The notes under the pieces are model-generated. The model did not search any database. It was not told the origin of the DNA and saw only the letters and a list, made by a program, of their open reading frames with translations. From positions 4,295,001 to 4,359,000 of the forward strand of contig NC_015422.1 of NCBI RefSeq assembly GCF_000204645.1: DNA of 64,000 bases, in the 5' to 3' direction. Positions 16,445 to 24,518 of the stretch are shown here, one piece after another. This DNA comes from Alicycliphilus denitrificans K601 (lineage in GTDB: Bacteria; Pseudomonadota; Gammaproteobacteria; Burkholderiales; Burkholderiaceae_C). A program made the position numbers and the translations under genes. Within the stretch, counting starts at the first letter, position 1, and every line of letters starts with the position of its first letter.

Positions 16445-18139
16445 TTAATCGTTGGCGTAGATGTCCACGTCCTTGGTCTCGCGCAGGAACAGCGTGCCGA
16501 CCACGGCCGTCATGCCGGCGATGACGATGGGGTACCACAGGCCGCTGTACATGTTGCCGGCCGATGCCACCAGCGCGAACGAGGTGGTGGGCAGCAGGCC
16601 GCCGAACCAGCCGTTGCCGATGTGGTAAGGCAGGCTCATCGAGGTGTAGCGGATGCGCGTGGGGAACAGCTCCACCAGCATGGCGGCGATGGGGCCGTAC
16701 ACCATGGTCACCAGGATCACCAGGTACACCAGGATGGCGATCATCATGGGCTTGTTCATCTTGGCGGGGTCGGCCTTGGTGGGGTAGCCAGCGAGCTTCA
16801 GGTCCTCACCCATCTCCTTCTTGAAAGCGGCGATGGCCTTGGCGCTTTCCTCGTCGAACTTGTGGTTCACGACCGTTCCGGTGGGTGCGGTGACCGTCTT
16901 GTCGCCGATCTTCACCACGGCGGGCGAGCCTGCCGGGCCAGCGACGTTTTCATAACTCACGGAGTTCTGCACCAGGTAGCGCTTGGCGATGTCGCAGGAG
17001 CTCTTGAAGTCGATCTCGCGCGCCACGGGGTTGCCCTGGAAGGAGCAGGTGGCGGGGTCGGCGGTCACAGACACGCCGGCCGTGGCCTGTGCCTTGGCCA
17101 GATCGGGGTTGGCAGCGCCGGTCAGGGCCTTGAACACGGGGAAGTAGGTCAGCACGGCCAGCACGCAGCCCAGCATGATGATGGGCTTGCGGCCGATCTT
17201 GTCGGACAGGGAGCCGAACACCACGAAGAAGGGCGTGCCGATCAGCAGGGCCGCGGCGATCATCAGGTTGGCCGTGACGGCATCGACCTTGAGCTGCTGC
17301 ATCAGGAAGAACAGCGCGTAGAACTGGCCCGTGTACCAGACCACGGCCTGGCCGGCGGTCAGGCCGATCAGCGCCAGGATCACGATCTTCAGGTTCTTCC
17401 ACTGGCCGAAGGATTCGGACAGCGGGGCCTTGGAGGTCTTGCCCTCGGCCTTCATCTTCTGGAAGGCGGGCGATTCGGACAGCGACAGCCGGATCCACAC
17501 CGAGACGGCCAGCAGCAGGATGGACACCAGGAAGGGAATGCGCCAGCCCCAGTCGTTGAACGCGGGCTCGCCCATGACCGTGCGGGTGCCGAGGATCACG
17601 AGCAGCGACAGGAACAGGCCCAGCGTGGCCGTGGTCTGGATCCACGACGTGTAGGCGCCGCGCTTGCCATGCGGCGCGTGTTCGGCCACGTAGGTGGCCG
17701 CGCCGCCGTACTCGCCGCCCAGCGCCAAGCCCTGCAGCATGCGCAGCGCGATCAGGATGATGGGGGCGGCCACGCCGATGCTGGCGTAGTTGGGCAGCAC
17801 GCCGACGATGAAGGTCGAGATGCCCATGATCAGGATGGTGACCAGGAAGGTGTACTTGCGCCCGATCATGTCGCCCAGGCGGCCGAACACCAGCGCGCCG
17901 AAGGGGCGCACCAGGAAGCCCGCGGCGAAGGCCAGCAGCGCGAAGATGAATGCCGCGCCTGCGTCCAGGCCGCTGAAGAACTGCTTGGCGATGATGGCCG
18001 CCAGGGAGCCGTATAGATAGAAGTCGTACCACTCGAACACGGTGCCGAGTGACGAGGCGAAGATCACCTTCTTTTCTTCCGTGGTCATGGGACGGTGGGC
18101 CGCCCCTCTGCCCACGCCTTGCGCAGCGTTGATAGCCAT
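16445..18139 (-). CDS. MFS transporter of the metabolite:H+ symporter (MHS) family (564 aa)
   Basis: A 12-helix proton symporter for organic acids. The N-terminal half has the MHS hallmarks VFEWYDFYLYG (helix 1), RPFGALVFGRLGDMIGRK (loop 2-3) and RMLQGLALGGEYGGA (helix 4); the second half has GSLSDKIGRKPIIM. Between SYENVAG and ADPAKMNKP lies part of an extra hydrophilic loop of about 110 residues (about 340-450) with two cysteines, which makes it longer than the usual 430-450 aa. RBS GGAGACAAACC precedes the ATG. Divergent from DUF485-actP across a 316-bp control region, so both may be tied to short-chain organic acid use. The substrate is unknown. Confidence 0.92.
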   Translation of the reverse strand: MAINAAQGVGRGAAHRPMTTEEKKVIFASSLGTVFEWYDFYLYGSLAAIIAKQFFSGLDAGAAFIFALLAFAAGFLVRPFGALVFGRLGDMIGRKYTFLVTILIMGISTFIVGVLPNYASIGVAAPIILIALRMLQGLALGGEYGGAATYVAEHAPHGKRGAYTSWIQTTATLGLFLSLLVILGTRTVMGEPAFNDWGWRIPFLVSILLLAVSVWIRLSLSESPAFQKMKAEGKTSKAPLSESFGQWKNLKIVILALIGLTAGQAVVWYTGQFYALFFLMQQLKVDAVTANLMIAAALLIGTPFFVVFGSLSDKIGRKPIIMLGCVLAVLTYFPVFKALTGAANPDLAKAQATAGVSVTADPATCSFQGNPVAREIDFKSSCDIAKRYLVQNSVSYENVAGPAGSPAVVKIGDKTVTAPTGTVVNHKFDEESAKAIAAFKKEMGEDLKLAGYPTKADPAKMNKPMMIAILVYLVILVTMVYGPIAAMLVELFPTRIRYTSMSLPYHIGNGWFGGLLPTTSFALVASAGNMYSGLWYPIVIAGMTAVVGTLFLRETKDVDIYAND

Positions 18140-18455
18140 GGTTTGTCTCCTGAGTCGTTGTGGATCACAGGTACTTACAAAATACCTGTCGCACCACTAT
18201 CTGCGCGGCAACTGACGGTGCACTGACGTATTTCTTACCGAAGCTGACGCATTGCTGAACGCAAACTTACAAGTCTGGAAGAAACCCTGAGCCCCTGTTT
18301 TCCGATGTGAAAAACACGAGCAGAACGTCGCCGGGCCGCGCATTTGCTGCATTGCAGCGCGTAAGCATTGGGTCAGTCGCCATTCGCAGAATCCGCCCCG
18401 TTTGTGCACTGCAGCACATGCAGGACACGGCATTCGACCGAACCAGGAGACAAGC
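18140..18455. promoter_or_regulatory. Divergent control region between MFS and DUF485-actP genes
   Basis: A 316-bp gap without a gene, somewhat richer in A+T than its surroundings. Two short palindromes lie on the actP side: GCTGCATTGCAGC at 18346-18358 and TGTGC(6)GCACA at 18403-18418, 40-100 bases before the DUF485 start. They share CTGCA/TGCAG and may be operator sites. Promoter elements could not be assigned with certainty. Confidence 0.4.
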
Positions 18456-18764
18456 ATGAGTGACCCCGCCGTTGAGAAGATTCAACGCCATCCCAAGTAC
18501 CAGGAGCTGCGCGCGCGGCGCAATCCGCTGAGCGTCGTGCTGACGGTGCTGATGCTGGTCGTGTACTACGGCTACATCGGCCTGATCGCCTTCGACAAGC
18601 CCTTCCTCGCCAAGCCCATCGGCGACGGCGTGACCTCGCTGGGCATCCCCATCGGCATGGGCGTGATCGTGTTCACGATCGCCATCACGGTGTACTACGT
18701 GCGCGTCGCCAACAAGAAGTTCGACGCCCTGACCGAAGAGCTCCTGAAGGACGTCACGAAATGA
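18456..18764 (+). CDS. DUF485 membrane protein, ActP partner (102 aa)
   Basis: A small inner-membrane protein of the DUF485 (YjcH) family with two helices (about 26-46 and 63-84), separated by a short loop ([18 protein letters not shown]). The motifs [15 protein letters not shown] at the start and [19 protein letters not shown] at the end are typical. The family is almost always encoded directly before an ActP-type symporter and is thought to be a helper subunit. Its stop overlaps the actP start (ATGA). RBS AGGAGACAAGC is well placed. Confidence 0.94.
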   Translation: MSDPAVEKIQRHPKYQELRARRNPLSVVLTVLMLVVYYGYIGLIAFDKPFLAKPIGDGVTSLGIPIGMGVIVFTIAITVYYVRVANKKFDALTEELLKDVTK

Positions 18765-20497
18765 AGCGCATACAGACCGCAGCCAGCAGCACGCTGGCCC
18801 TGGCCAGCCTGTGGGCCGCCAACGCAGCCCACGCCGCCGGTGGCGACCTGGGCCAGGCCGCCAAGCAGGAAACCAACTGGACGGCCATCGTCATGTTCGC
18901 CATCTTCGTGGCCGGCACGCTGTGGATCACGAAGTGGGCCGCATCCAAGACCCGCTCGGCGGCGGACTTCTACACCGCTGGCGGCGGCATCACGGGCTTC
19001 CAGAACGGCCTGGCGATCGCCGGCGACTACATGTCCGCAGCCTCGTTCCTGGGCATCTCGGCGGCCGTGATGGCTTCGGGCTACGACGGGCTGATCTACT
19101 CCATCGGCTTCCTCGTGGGCTGGCCCGTCATCACCTTCCTGATGGCCGACCGCCTGCGCAACCTGGGCAAGTTCACCTTCGCCGACGTGGCCGGCTACCG
19201 CTTCGCGCAGGCGCCCATCCGCATGTTCGCAGCCTCGGGCACGCTGATCGTGGTGGCCTTCTACCTGATCGCGCAGATGGTCGGCGCCGGCCAGCTCATC
19301 AAGCTGCTGTTCGGCCTGGAGTACTGGATGGCGGTGGTCATCGTCGGCGCGCTGATGATGGTCTACGTGCTGTTCGGCGGCATGACGGCCACCACCTGGG
19401 TGCAGATCATCAAGGCCTGCCTGCTGCTCGCCGGCGTGACCTTCATGGCCTTCATGGTGCTGGCCAACTACGGCTTCAGCCCCGAGGCGCTGTTCGCCAA
19501 GGGCGTGGAGGTGCGCACGCAGATCGCCGCCAACGCGGGCAAGACGCCCGAAGAGGCGGCCAGGGCGGGCCTGTCCATCATGGGCCCGGGCGGCTTCATC
19601 AAGGATCCCATCTCGGCCATCTCGTTCGGTATGGCGCTGATGTTCGGCACGGCCGGTCTGCCCCACATCCTGATGCGCTTCTTCACCGTGCCCAACGCCA
19701 AGGAGGCGCGCAAGTCCGTGGGCTGGGCCACGGTGTGGATCGGCTACTTCTACATCCTGATCTTCATCATCGGCTTCGGCGCCATCACCATGGTGCTCAC
19801 GAACCCCGAGATGTCCGACACCGTCAAGGGCGTGATCAAGGGCGGCGCGGGCACGGCCAACATGGCGGCCGTGCTGGTGGCCAAGAGCGTGGGCGGCAAC
19901 ATCTTCTACGGCTTCATCTCCGCCGTGGCGTTCGCCACCATCCTGGCCGTGGTCGCGGGCCTGACGCTGTCGGGCGCCTCGGCCGTGTCGCACGACCTGT
20001 ACGCCACCGTCATCAAGAACGGCAAGGCCGACAGCGCCGCCGAGCTCAAGGTCTCGCGCATCACCACCCTGGCGCTGGGCGTGATCGCCGTGCTGCTGGG
20101 CATCGCGTTCGAGAAGCAGAACATCGCCTTCATGGTGTCGCTGGCCTTCGCGGTCGCGGCCTCGGCCAACTTCCCGGCGCTGATCCTGTCCATCCTGTGG
20201 AAGGGCTGCACCACGCGCGGCGCGGTGATCGGCGGCTTCCTGGGCCTGATCTCCTCGGTGGGCCTGACCATCGTGTCGCCCTCGGTGTGGGAAGCCACGC
20301 TGGGCAACCCGGCCGGGTCGGCGCTGTTCCCCTACTCCTCGCCGGCCCTGTTCTCCATGGTGATCGGCTTCGTGGGCGTGTGGCTGTTCTCGATCACCGA
20401 CGGCAGCGCGCGCGCGGCCAAGGAGCGTGAGGCCTTCGCCGCGCAGCAGGTGCGCTCCGAGACCGGCCTGGGCGCGTCCGGCGCATCGGGCCACTGA
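18761..20497 (+). CDS. actP: Cation/acetate symporter ActP, SSS family (578 aa)
   Basis: A sodium:solute symporter for acetate and related short carboxylates in the inner membrane. A signal-like first segment ([15 protein letters not shown]) is followed by about 13 helices. [34 protein letters not shown] and [20 protein letters not shown] are hallmarks of this branch, and [12 protein letters not shown] marks the region after the fifth helix of the second repeat. The first ATG overlaps the DUF485 stop. It ends 35 bases before a good terminator. Slightly longer than E. coli ActP (549 aa), owing to a loop around [20 protein letters not shown]. Confidence 0.94.
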   Translation: MKRIQTAASSTLALASLWAANAAHAAGGDLGQAAKQETNWTAIVMFAIFVAGTLWITKWAASKTRSAADFYTAGGGITGFQNGLAIAGDYMSAASFLGISAAVMASGYDGLIYSIGFLVGWPVITFLMADRLRNLGKFTFADVAGYRFAQAPIRMFAASGTLIVVAFYLIAQMVGAGQLIKLLFGLEYWMAVVIVGALMMVYVLFGGMTATTWVQIIKACLLLAGVTFMAFMVLANYGFSPEALFAKGVEVRTQIAANAGKTPEEAARAGLSIMGPGGFIKDPISAISFGMALMFGTAGLPHILMRFFTVPNAKEARKSVGWATVWIGYFYILIFIIGFGAITMVLTNPEMSDTVKGVIKGGAGTANMAAVLVAKSVGGNIFYGFISAVAFATILAVVAGLTLSGASAVSHDLYATVIKNGKADSAAELKVSRITTLALGVIAVLLGIAFEKQNIAFMVSLAFAVAASANFPALILSILWKGCTTRGAVIGGFLGLISSVGLTIVSPSVWEATLGNPAGSALFPYSSPALFSMVIGFVGVWLFSITDGSARAAKEREAFAAQQVRSETGLGASGASGH

Positions 20498-20530
20498 GCC
20501 GATACGAAGGGAGGGCTGCGAAGCCCCTGG

Positions 20531-20559
20531 AAAGCTGGGCCCGGGTGCCCGGCTTTTTC
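20531..20559 (+). terminator. Intrinsic terminator of the DUF485-actP operon
   Basis: AAAGCTGGGC pairs with GCCCGGCTTT (one G-T pair) around CCGGGT and runs into a T-run. Confidence 0.88.
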
Positions 20560-20570
20560 ATTTGCTCATC

Positions 20571-20615
20571 GAATGAGAGCTGCCAGCGCAGTCTGGGCGC
20601 AGCTTTGTACCCGTT
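20571..20615 (-). repeat. Degenerate copy of the palindromic repeat family
   Basis: GAGAGCTGCCAGCGC followed by GGGCGC repeats the core of the copy at 48320-48375 in the opposite orientation. It fills the gap between the actP terminator and the stop of the exonuclease gene. The match is weak outside the core. Confidence 0.45.
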
Positions 20616-20620
20616 TCGGC

Positions 20621-21286
20621 TCAAACCTCGCCGCGCAGGCGCCGCAGCTTGATGAAGGCCATGGCCGCCATCACCGCGTCGTTGAGCGCGTCGTGCGCCT
20701 CGCGCTCGGGCAGCTGCAGGTCGCGCATCAGCGTGGAGAAGCGCAGGTCGATGTCGGCATTGGCCTGCTGCTGGTAGGGCGGCAGCTGGCGGAACTTGTA
20801 GTCGTAGTACAGGGCCGAGACCTCGATCTTGCGCTGCGGCAGGCCCATGCCCAGCAGCGGCCAGATGGCGCGGCCCAGCATGGCCACGTCGAATTCGAGG
20901 TAGTAGCCCACCAGCGGGCGGCTGCCGATGAAGTGCATGAGCCGGCGCATGGCCTCGTCGCGCGGGATGCCGCCGGCCAGGTCGCGCTCGCGCAGGCGGT
21001 GGATGCGCACGCTGCCGGCCGACACGCCCTTCTCCGGGCGCACCAGCAGCTCCAGGCGTTCGCTGGTCAGGATGCGCTCGCCCACGATGCGCACCGCGCC
21101 GATGGAGACGATCTCGTCGGTGCGCGGGTTGAGCCCCGTGGTCTCGCAGTCCAGCGCCACCCATTCGCCCGGCGGGGGCGGGTCGAACATGAACGCGAAC
21201 TCGGGCTCGCCCAGGTGGTAGACCAGCCACCAGCGGCGCAGCCTTTCCCACCACAGCGGGGGCAGGGAGGCATAGTGGCGGCTCAT
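20621..21286 (-). CDS. DnaQ-like 3'-5' exonuclease (221 aa)
   Basis: A DEDDh exonuclease of the DNA polymerase III epsilon type. Exo I is WVALDCETTGLNP (about residues 42-54), Exo II lies in LVGYYLEFDVAML, and Exo III is the HDALNDAVMAA segment with the general-base histidine. The N-terminal WWERLRRWWLVYHLGEPEFA extension is typical of the version encoded beside DUF294/CBS proteins and acetate symporters, not of the replicative proofreader. It starts with an ATG overlapping the stop of the DUF294 gene (ATGA), so the two are coupled. It may degrade small nucleic acids or nucleotide signals; the true substrate is unknown. Confidence 0.92.
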   Translation of the reverse strand: MSRHYASLPPLWWERLRRWWLVYHLGEPEFAFMFDPPPPGEWVALDCETTGLNPRTDEIVSIGAVRIVGERILTSERLELLVRPEKGVSAGSVRIHRLRERDLAGGIPRDEAMRRLMHFIGSRPLVGYYLEFDVAMLGRAIWPLLGMGLPQRKIEVSALYYDYKFRQLPPYQQQANADIDLRFSTLMRDLQLPEREAHDALNDAVMAAMAFIKLRRLRGEV

Positions 21287-23097
21287 GCTGCGTCCAGGCG
21301 CAGGCGCTGGTGCAGCAGCGCCTTGAAGCGCTTGACGACCAGCAGCGTGTCCTTGAGCAGGTCGCGCTCCAGCGTGGACAGGCGCGCCGGATCGACGTTG
21401 CCCGTCACCGGGCGCTGCAGCTCCTGCTCTGCCAGTCCCGCCTGCAGCCGCAGGCCCATGAGGAAGTGCAGGCCCTGCACCAGTTCCTGGGCCAGGGCCG
21501 CATCGAGCTGGCCCTCGGCCTGCAGCGCGGCGATGCGCTCGGCCGTGCCGGTGGCGGCTATGCGCCGCGCCAGCGCCAGGCTGCGCACGCCGTGCACGAT
21601 GGGAAAGATGCCGGCCTTCTTCAGGTTCATGGGCTCGGCGTCGCCCAGGCTCAGCAAGCGGTTCCACCAGCCCGCGGGGCCGCCGAAGGCATCTATGGCC
21701 AGCGCGAAGCGGGCGATCAGCGCGTCGTTGTCGGTGGCGAGCTGCATCAGGCGCTGGCGCACGTCGGCCAGCAGCTGCGCGTCGCCGGCCACGGCATGCG
21801 CGTCCATGAAGATGGCCAGGTGCATGAGGCTGTCGCCCTGAGGCTGCAGCAGCCAGTCGCGCACCTTGAGACCGAAGCCGCTCACGCTGGCGCGCCACGC
21901 GGGGTTGCTGAGCATGATGCGGCCCGGGCACTCGGGGTAGCCGAAGCGCGCCAGCGCCGCGGAAAAGCGTTCGCAGACGGCCTGCAGGTCGGCGGGGGGC
22001 TCGTAGCCGTCGCGCAGCAGTAGGCCGTTGTCCTGGTCGGTTTTCAGGAGCTGCTCGCCCCGGCCCTCGCTGCCCATAACGAACAGGCAGCTGTTGGCCA
22101 CGAGGCCGGGCGGGGCGATCATCTGCCAGGCGCGCTCGAACAGCCGCGCATTGAGCTGCTGCACCAGCTGCGCCATGAGGGCGATGCGCGTGCCGCCGCG
22201 GTGCAGCGCGGCCAGCAGGCGCGTGATCTGGGCGGCGGCGGCCTCCAGCGCCTGCAGGTCGGCGGCCTGCTCAATCTGCACGGTGATCAGGTGCGAGTGG
22301 TTGGCCAGGAAGCTGAACAGGTCCAGCGCCTCCAGGATGCCCTGCACCTGGCCGTCCTCGCCCAGCACCGCCAGCCGGTGCACGCGCGCGCGCAGCAGCA
22401 GGGCCATGGCGTCGCCCAACTGGTCGCCGGCGCGCACGGTGATGACGGGGTGGCTGGCCAGCTCGCCCACGGTGATCTGCGCCAGCGGCCGGCCGTCGAG
22501 CACGGCGCGCTGCAGCGTGGTGTTGGAGAAGATGCCCAGCCCGCCCTGCAGCCCCGATACCAGCACGCTGGTGGTGCGCTGGCTCTGGAACAGCCGCACC
22601 ACGGCGACGATGTCGGTGCCGGCCGGCACCACGTGGGCCGGGCGCAGGAAGGCCTGGTCCACGCGGGCCAGGGTCAGCGACTGCATCTGGTGCTGCTGGG
22701 CGCGCTGGGCCAGCGCGCTGAGCTTCTGCCCCAGGTCGGAGAACAGCAGCGCACCGAACGCGCGGTTGCGCGCGATCAGGTCCATGACGGTGGCGCGCGC
22801 GAGCTGGTAGGCCACCAGCTCCTCGGCCACGGCGAAGCGGCTGCTCACGCGGCCCGCCACCAGGCCGCGGCCGTCGAAGCAGTCGTCGGGCCCGTAGGTG
22901 GCGAGCTGTTCATCGCCCTCGGTCTGCGTGACGTAGCCCTTGATGACGACGAACAGCCAGGCGGGCGCGTCGCCCACGTCGAGCACCACCGCCCCTTGCG
23001 GGTAATAGGCGATGTCCACGCTATCGCGCACCAGCGCCTGCTCCTCGGCGCTCAGGCAGTCAAAGGGCGAGGCGGAAAAATTGAAGGCGTTGGGCAT
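21283..23097 (-). CDS. cNMP-binding/CBS/DUF294 nucleotidyltransferase-like signalling protein (604 aa)
   Basis: A multidomain cytoplasmic protein: a cyclic-nucleotide-binding fold at about residues 10-130 (YYPQGAVVLDVGDAPAWLF, EGDEQLATYGPDDCFDGRGL), two CBS repeats at about 150-275 (RTTSVLVSGLQGGLGIFSN, VHRLAVLGEDGQVQGILEA), the DUF294 nucleotidyltransferase region with FVMGSEGRGEQLLKTDQDN (about 330-350), and a helical substrate-binding C-terminus. Enzymes such as GlnD and GlnE share the G-S-x-x-R...D-x-D core. This suggests a sensor that modifies a partner in response to nucleotides. In other proteobacteria the same pair with a DnaQ-like nuclease often sits beside actP, as here. Confidence 0.9.
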   Translation of the reverse strand: MPNAFNFSASPFDCLSAEEQALVRDSVDIAYYPQGAVVLDVGDAPAWLFVVIKGYVTQTEGDEQLATYGPDDCFDGRGLVAGRVSSRFAVAEELVAYQLARATVMDLIARNRAFGALLFSDLGQKLSALAQRAQQHQMQSLTLARVDQAFLRPAHVVPAGTDIVAVVRLFQSQRTTSVLVSGLQGGLGIFSNTTLQRAVLDGRPLAQITVGELASHPVITVRAGDQLGDAMALLLRARVHRLAVLGEDGQVQGILEALDLFSFLANHSHLITVQIEQAADLQALEAAAAQITRLLAALHRGGTRIALMAQLVQQLNARLFERAWQMIAPPGLVANSCLFVMGSEGRGEQLLKTDQDNGLLLRDGYEPPADLQAVCERFSAALARFGYPECPGRIMLSNPAWRASVSGFGLKVRDWLLQPQGDSLMHLAIFMDAHAVAGDAQLLADVRQRLMQLATDNDALIARFALAIDAFGGPAGWWNRLLSLGDAEPMNLKKAGIFPIVHGVRSLALARRIAATGTAERIAALQAEGQLDAALAQELVQGLHFLMGLRLQAGLAEQELQRPVTGNVDPARLSTLERDLLKDTLLVVKRFKALLHQRLRLDAA

Positions 23098-23119
23098 GGG
23101 CAAGGCTCCTGCCCGCCAT

Positions 23120-23761
23120 TCAACCCCCGAGTCCTTGCGGCACGCTTGCAGCGCGCTCCCAGTGCTGGTCGAACCACGCGTCGCCGTCCAGGCAGGCGCG
23201 CAGCATGGGCAGGCTGTCCAGGCCCCAGAACAGGCGGCCCTCCACCTCGAACGCGGGCACGCCGAACACGCCGCCCGCGGCCGCCGCCTCGGTGTTCTCG
23301 CGCAGCAGGCGCTTTGCGCGCTCGGGGGCGTCCTCGTCCTGGCGCAGCTGGTCGGCCAGGGCGGCGCGCAGCGCATCGAGCCGCGCCGGGTCGAGCGCGT
23401 CCGCCCCGCCCTGCCACACGTGGCGCAGGATGGTGCCGGCGACGAAACGGTTGACGAAGCCGTCGCCGCTGCACTCCAGCGCCAGGCGCAGCAGCGGCAG
23501 CGGCGGGAAGGGGTGGCGCGCGGGCATGTCCAGCCCCACGCCCAGGCTGTGGCCCAGCCAGCTCACGTGGCGGTAGGTCCATGCGCGCTTCGGCGCTATG
23601 CCCGCGGGGCCAGGGTTGGTGTGCTGCTTGAGCAGCGCGCCCAGCAGCACGGGCCTGTAACGCAGGTGGTAGGACAGCCCCTCCAGCGCCTGGGGCAGGC
23701 GCTCGAAGGCCAGCCAGGCATAGGGCGAAACGAAGTCCAGGTAGAAGGTGATTTCTTTCAT
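23120..23761 (-). CDS. DsbA-fold protein, 2-hydroxychromene-2-carboxylate isomerase family (213 aa)
   Basis: A GST-kappa-like thioredoxin-fold protein. FYLDFVSPYAWLAFERLPQA at the N-terminus carries the serine that binds glutathione in this family, RPVLLGALLKQHTNPGPAGI follows, and GVFGVPAFEVEGRLFWGLDSL (about residues 170-190) holds the cis-proline loop and the family end motif. The named reaction belongs to naphthalene breakdown, but most homologues act on unknown substrates and no other naphthalene gene is present. Its ATG overlaps the DUF1289 stop (ATGA), placing it last in a coupled series that starts with HMG-CoA lyase. Confidence 0.88.
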   Translation of the reverse strand: MKEITFYLDFVSPYAWLAFERLPQALEGLSYHLRYRPVLLGALLKQHTNPGPAGIAPKRAWTYRHVSWLGHSLGVGLDMPARHPFPPLPLLRLALECSGDGFVNRFVAGTILRHVWQGGADALDPARLDALRAALADQLRQDEDAPERAKRLLRENTEAAAAGGVFGVPAFEVEGRLFWGLDSLPMLRACLDGDAWFDQHWERAASVPQGLGG

Positions 23762-24018
23762 TCCAGTTCCTCGGGAAGCGCCAGGCCCGCGCGGCGCAGG
23801 GCCGCGGCCCAGATGGCGCGGCGCTGGCCGTTGCCCGCCTGCGACCAGGCGCGTATGTCGTCCAGGGTGCGGAAGCACCCCTCGCAGTGGCTGCGGTCGG
23901 GCGCCATGCGGCACACGGACACGCAGGGCGACGGCACCGACTCTTCGGACTTCAAGCCAAATTGGCCTGCAGCGCTTATCTGGAAAGCGCGATCAGCTAG
24001 CATTTTTGCGGCACTCAT
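23758..24018 (-). CDS. DUF1289 protein with repeat-derived N-terminus (86 aa)
   Basis: The C-terminal two thirds form a DUF1289 domain: PCVSVCRMAPDRSHCEGCFR with four cysteines that may bind a metal, then LDDIRAWSQAGNGQRRAIW. The function is unknown; members are often short accessory proteins. The ATG overlaps the YbaK stop (ATGA), but the first roughly 20 residues (AKMLADRAFQISAAGQFGL) are coded by a copy of the palindromic repeat at 23957-24007 and are not part of the family. A GTG at VPSPCVSVC could be the ancestral start. Coupled to the isomerase-like gene downstream. Confidence 0.82.
   Translation of the reverse strand: MSAAKMLADRAFQISAAGQFGLKSEESVPSPCVSVCRMAPDRSHCEGCFRTLDDIRAWSQAGNGQRRAIWAAALRRAGLALPEELE
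23957..24007 (+). repeat. Palindromic repeat copy inside the 5' end of the DUF1289 gene
   Basis: AAATTGGCCTGCAGCGC, then AAAGCGC and CAGCTAGC, align block by block with the intergenic copy at 48320-48375. The local base composition is lower in G+C than in the adjacent genes. Confidence 0.7.
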
Positions 24019-24518
24019 TCCTGCACCACGTCGACCACGGGCGCGCCGGTGAGCGCCTCCAGATCCTGCGGGCGCAACTGGAACACGCCGTGCGGGTGGC
24101 CCGCGGCGGCCCAGATCACGCCGAAGCGGAACAGCTCCCGGTCGATCAGCGTGACGGGCGCGGTGGCGTGGGCCACGGGCGAGACGCCGCCGATGGAGAA
24201 GCCCGTCCTGGCCTTGACGAACTCCGCATCGGCGCGGCCCGTCTTGCCCACCAGTGCGTCCACCTTCTTTTCATGAACGCGCCGGTCGCCCGAGGTGATG
24301 ACGAGCACGGCCGCGTCGTCGCTCTTGCGCCGGAAGATGATGCTCTTGGCGATCTGCCCCACGGCGATGCCCAGGGCGTCGGCCGCCTGCTGGGCGGTGC
24401 GCGCCGCGTCGTCGAGCATCACCGGCATGTGCGGGTGGCCCGCCGCCTGCAGGGCAGCGGCCACGCGGCGCACGCCCTCGGGCAAGGCTTGCAGTTCAGC
24501 ACCGCACATGGCCGTCAC
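24015..24518 (-). CDS. YbaK/EbsC-type aminoacyl-tRNA deacylase (167 aa)
   Basis: A trans-editing enzyme that hydrolyses mischarged tRNA, such as Cys-tRNAPro or a related species. Family marks are TAQQAADALGIAVGQIAKSI (about residues 41-60), VLVITSGDRRV, the KKVDALVGKTGRADAEFV segment with the conserved lysine, GGVSPVAH and IWAAAGHPHGVFQL. It acts in the cytoplasm on free tRNA. Full length. The ATG overlaps the HMG-CoA lyase stop (ATGA), so its translation depends partly on that gene. There is no obvious metabolic link to leucine breakdown, and it may ride along with the operon. Confidence 0.93.
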   Translation of the reverse strand: MTAMCGAELQALPEGVRRVAAALQAAGHPHMPVMLDDAARTAQQAADALGIAVGQIAKSIIFRRKSDDAAVLVITSGDRRVHEKKVDALVGKTGRADAEFVKARTGFSIGGVSPVAHATAPVTLIDRELFRFGVIWAAAGHPHGVFQLRPQDLEALTGAPVVDVVQE

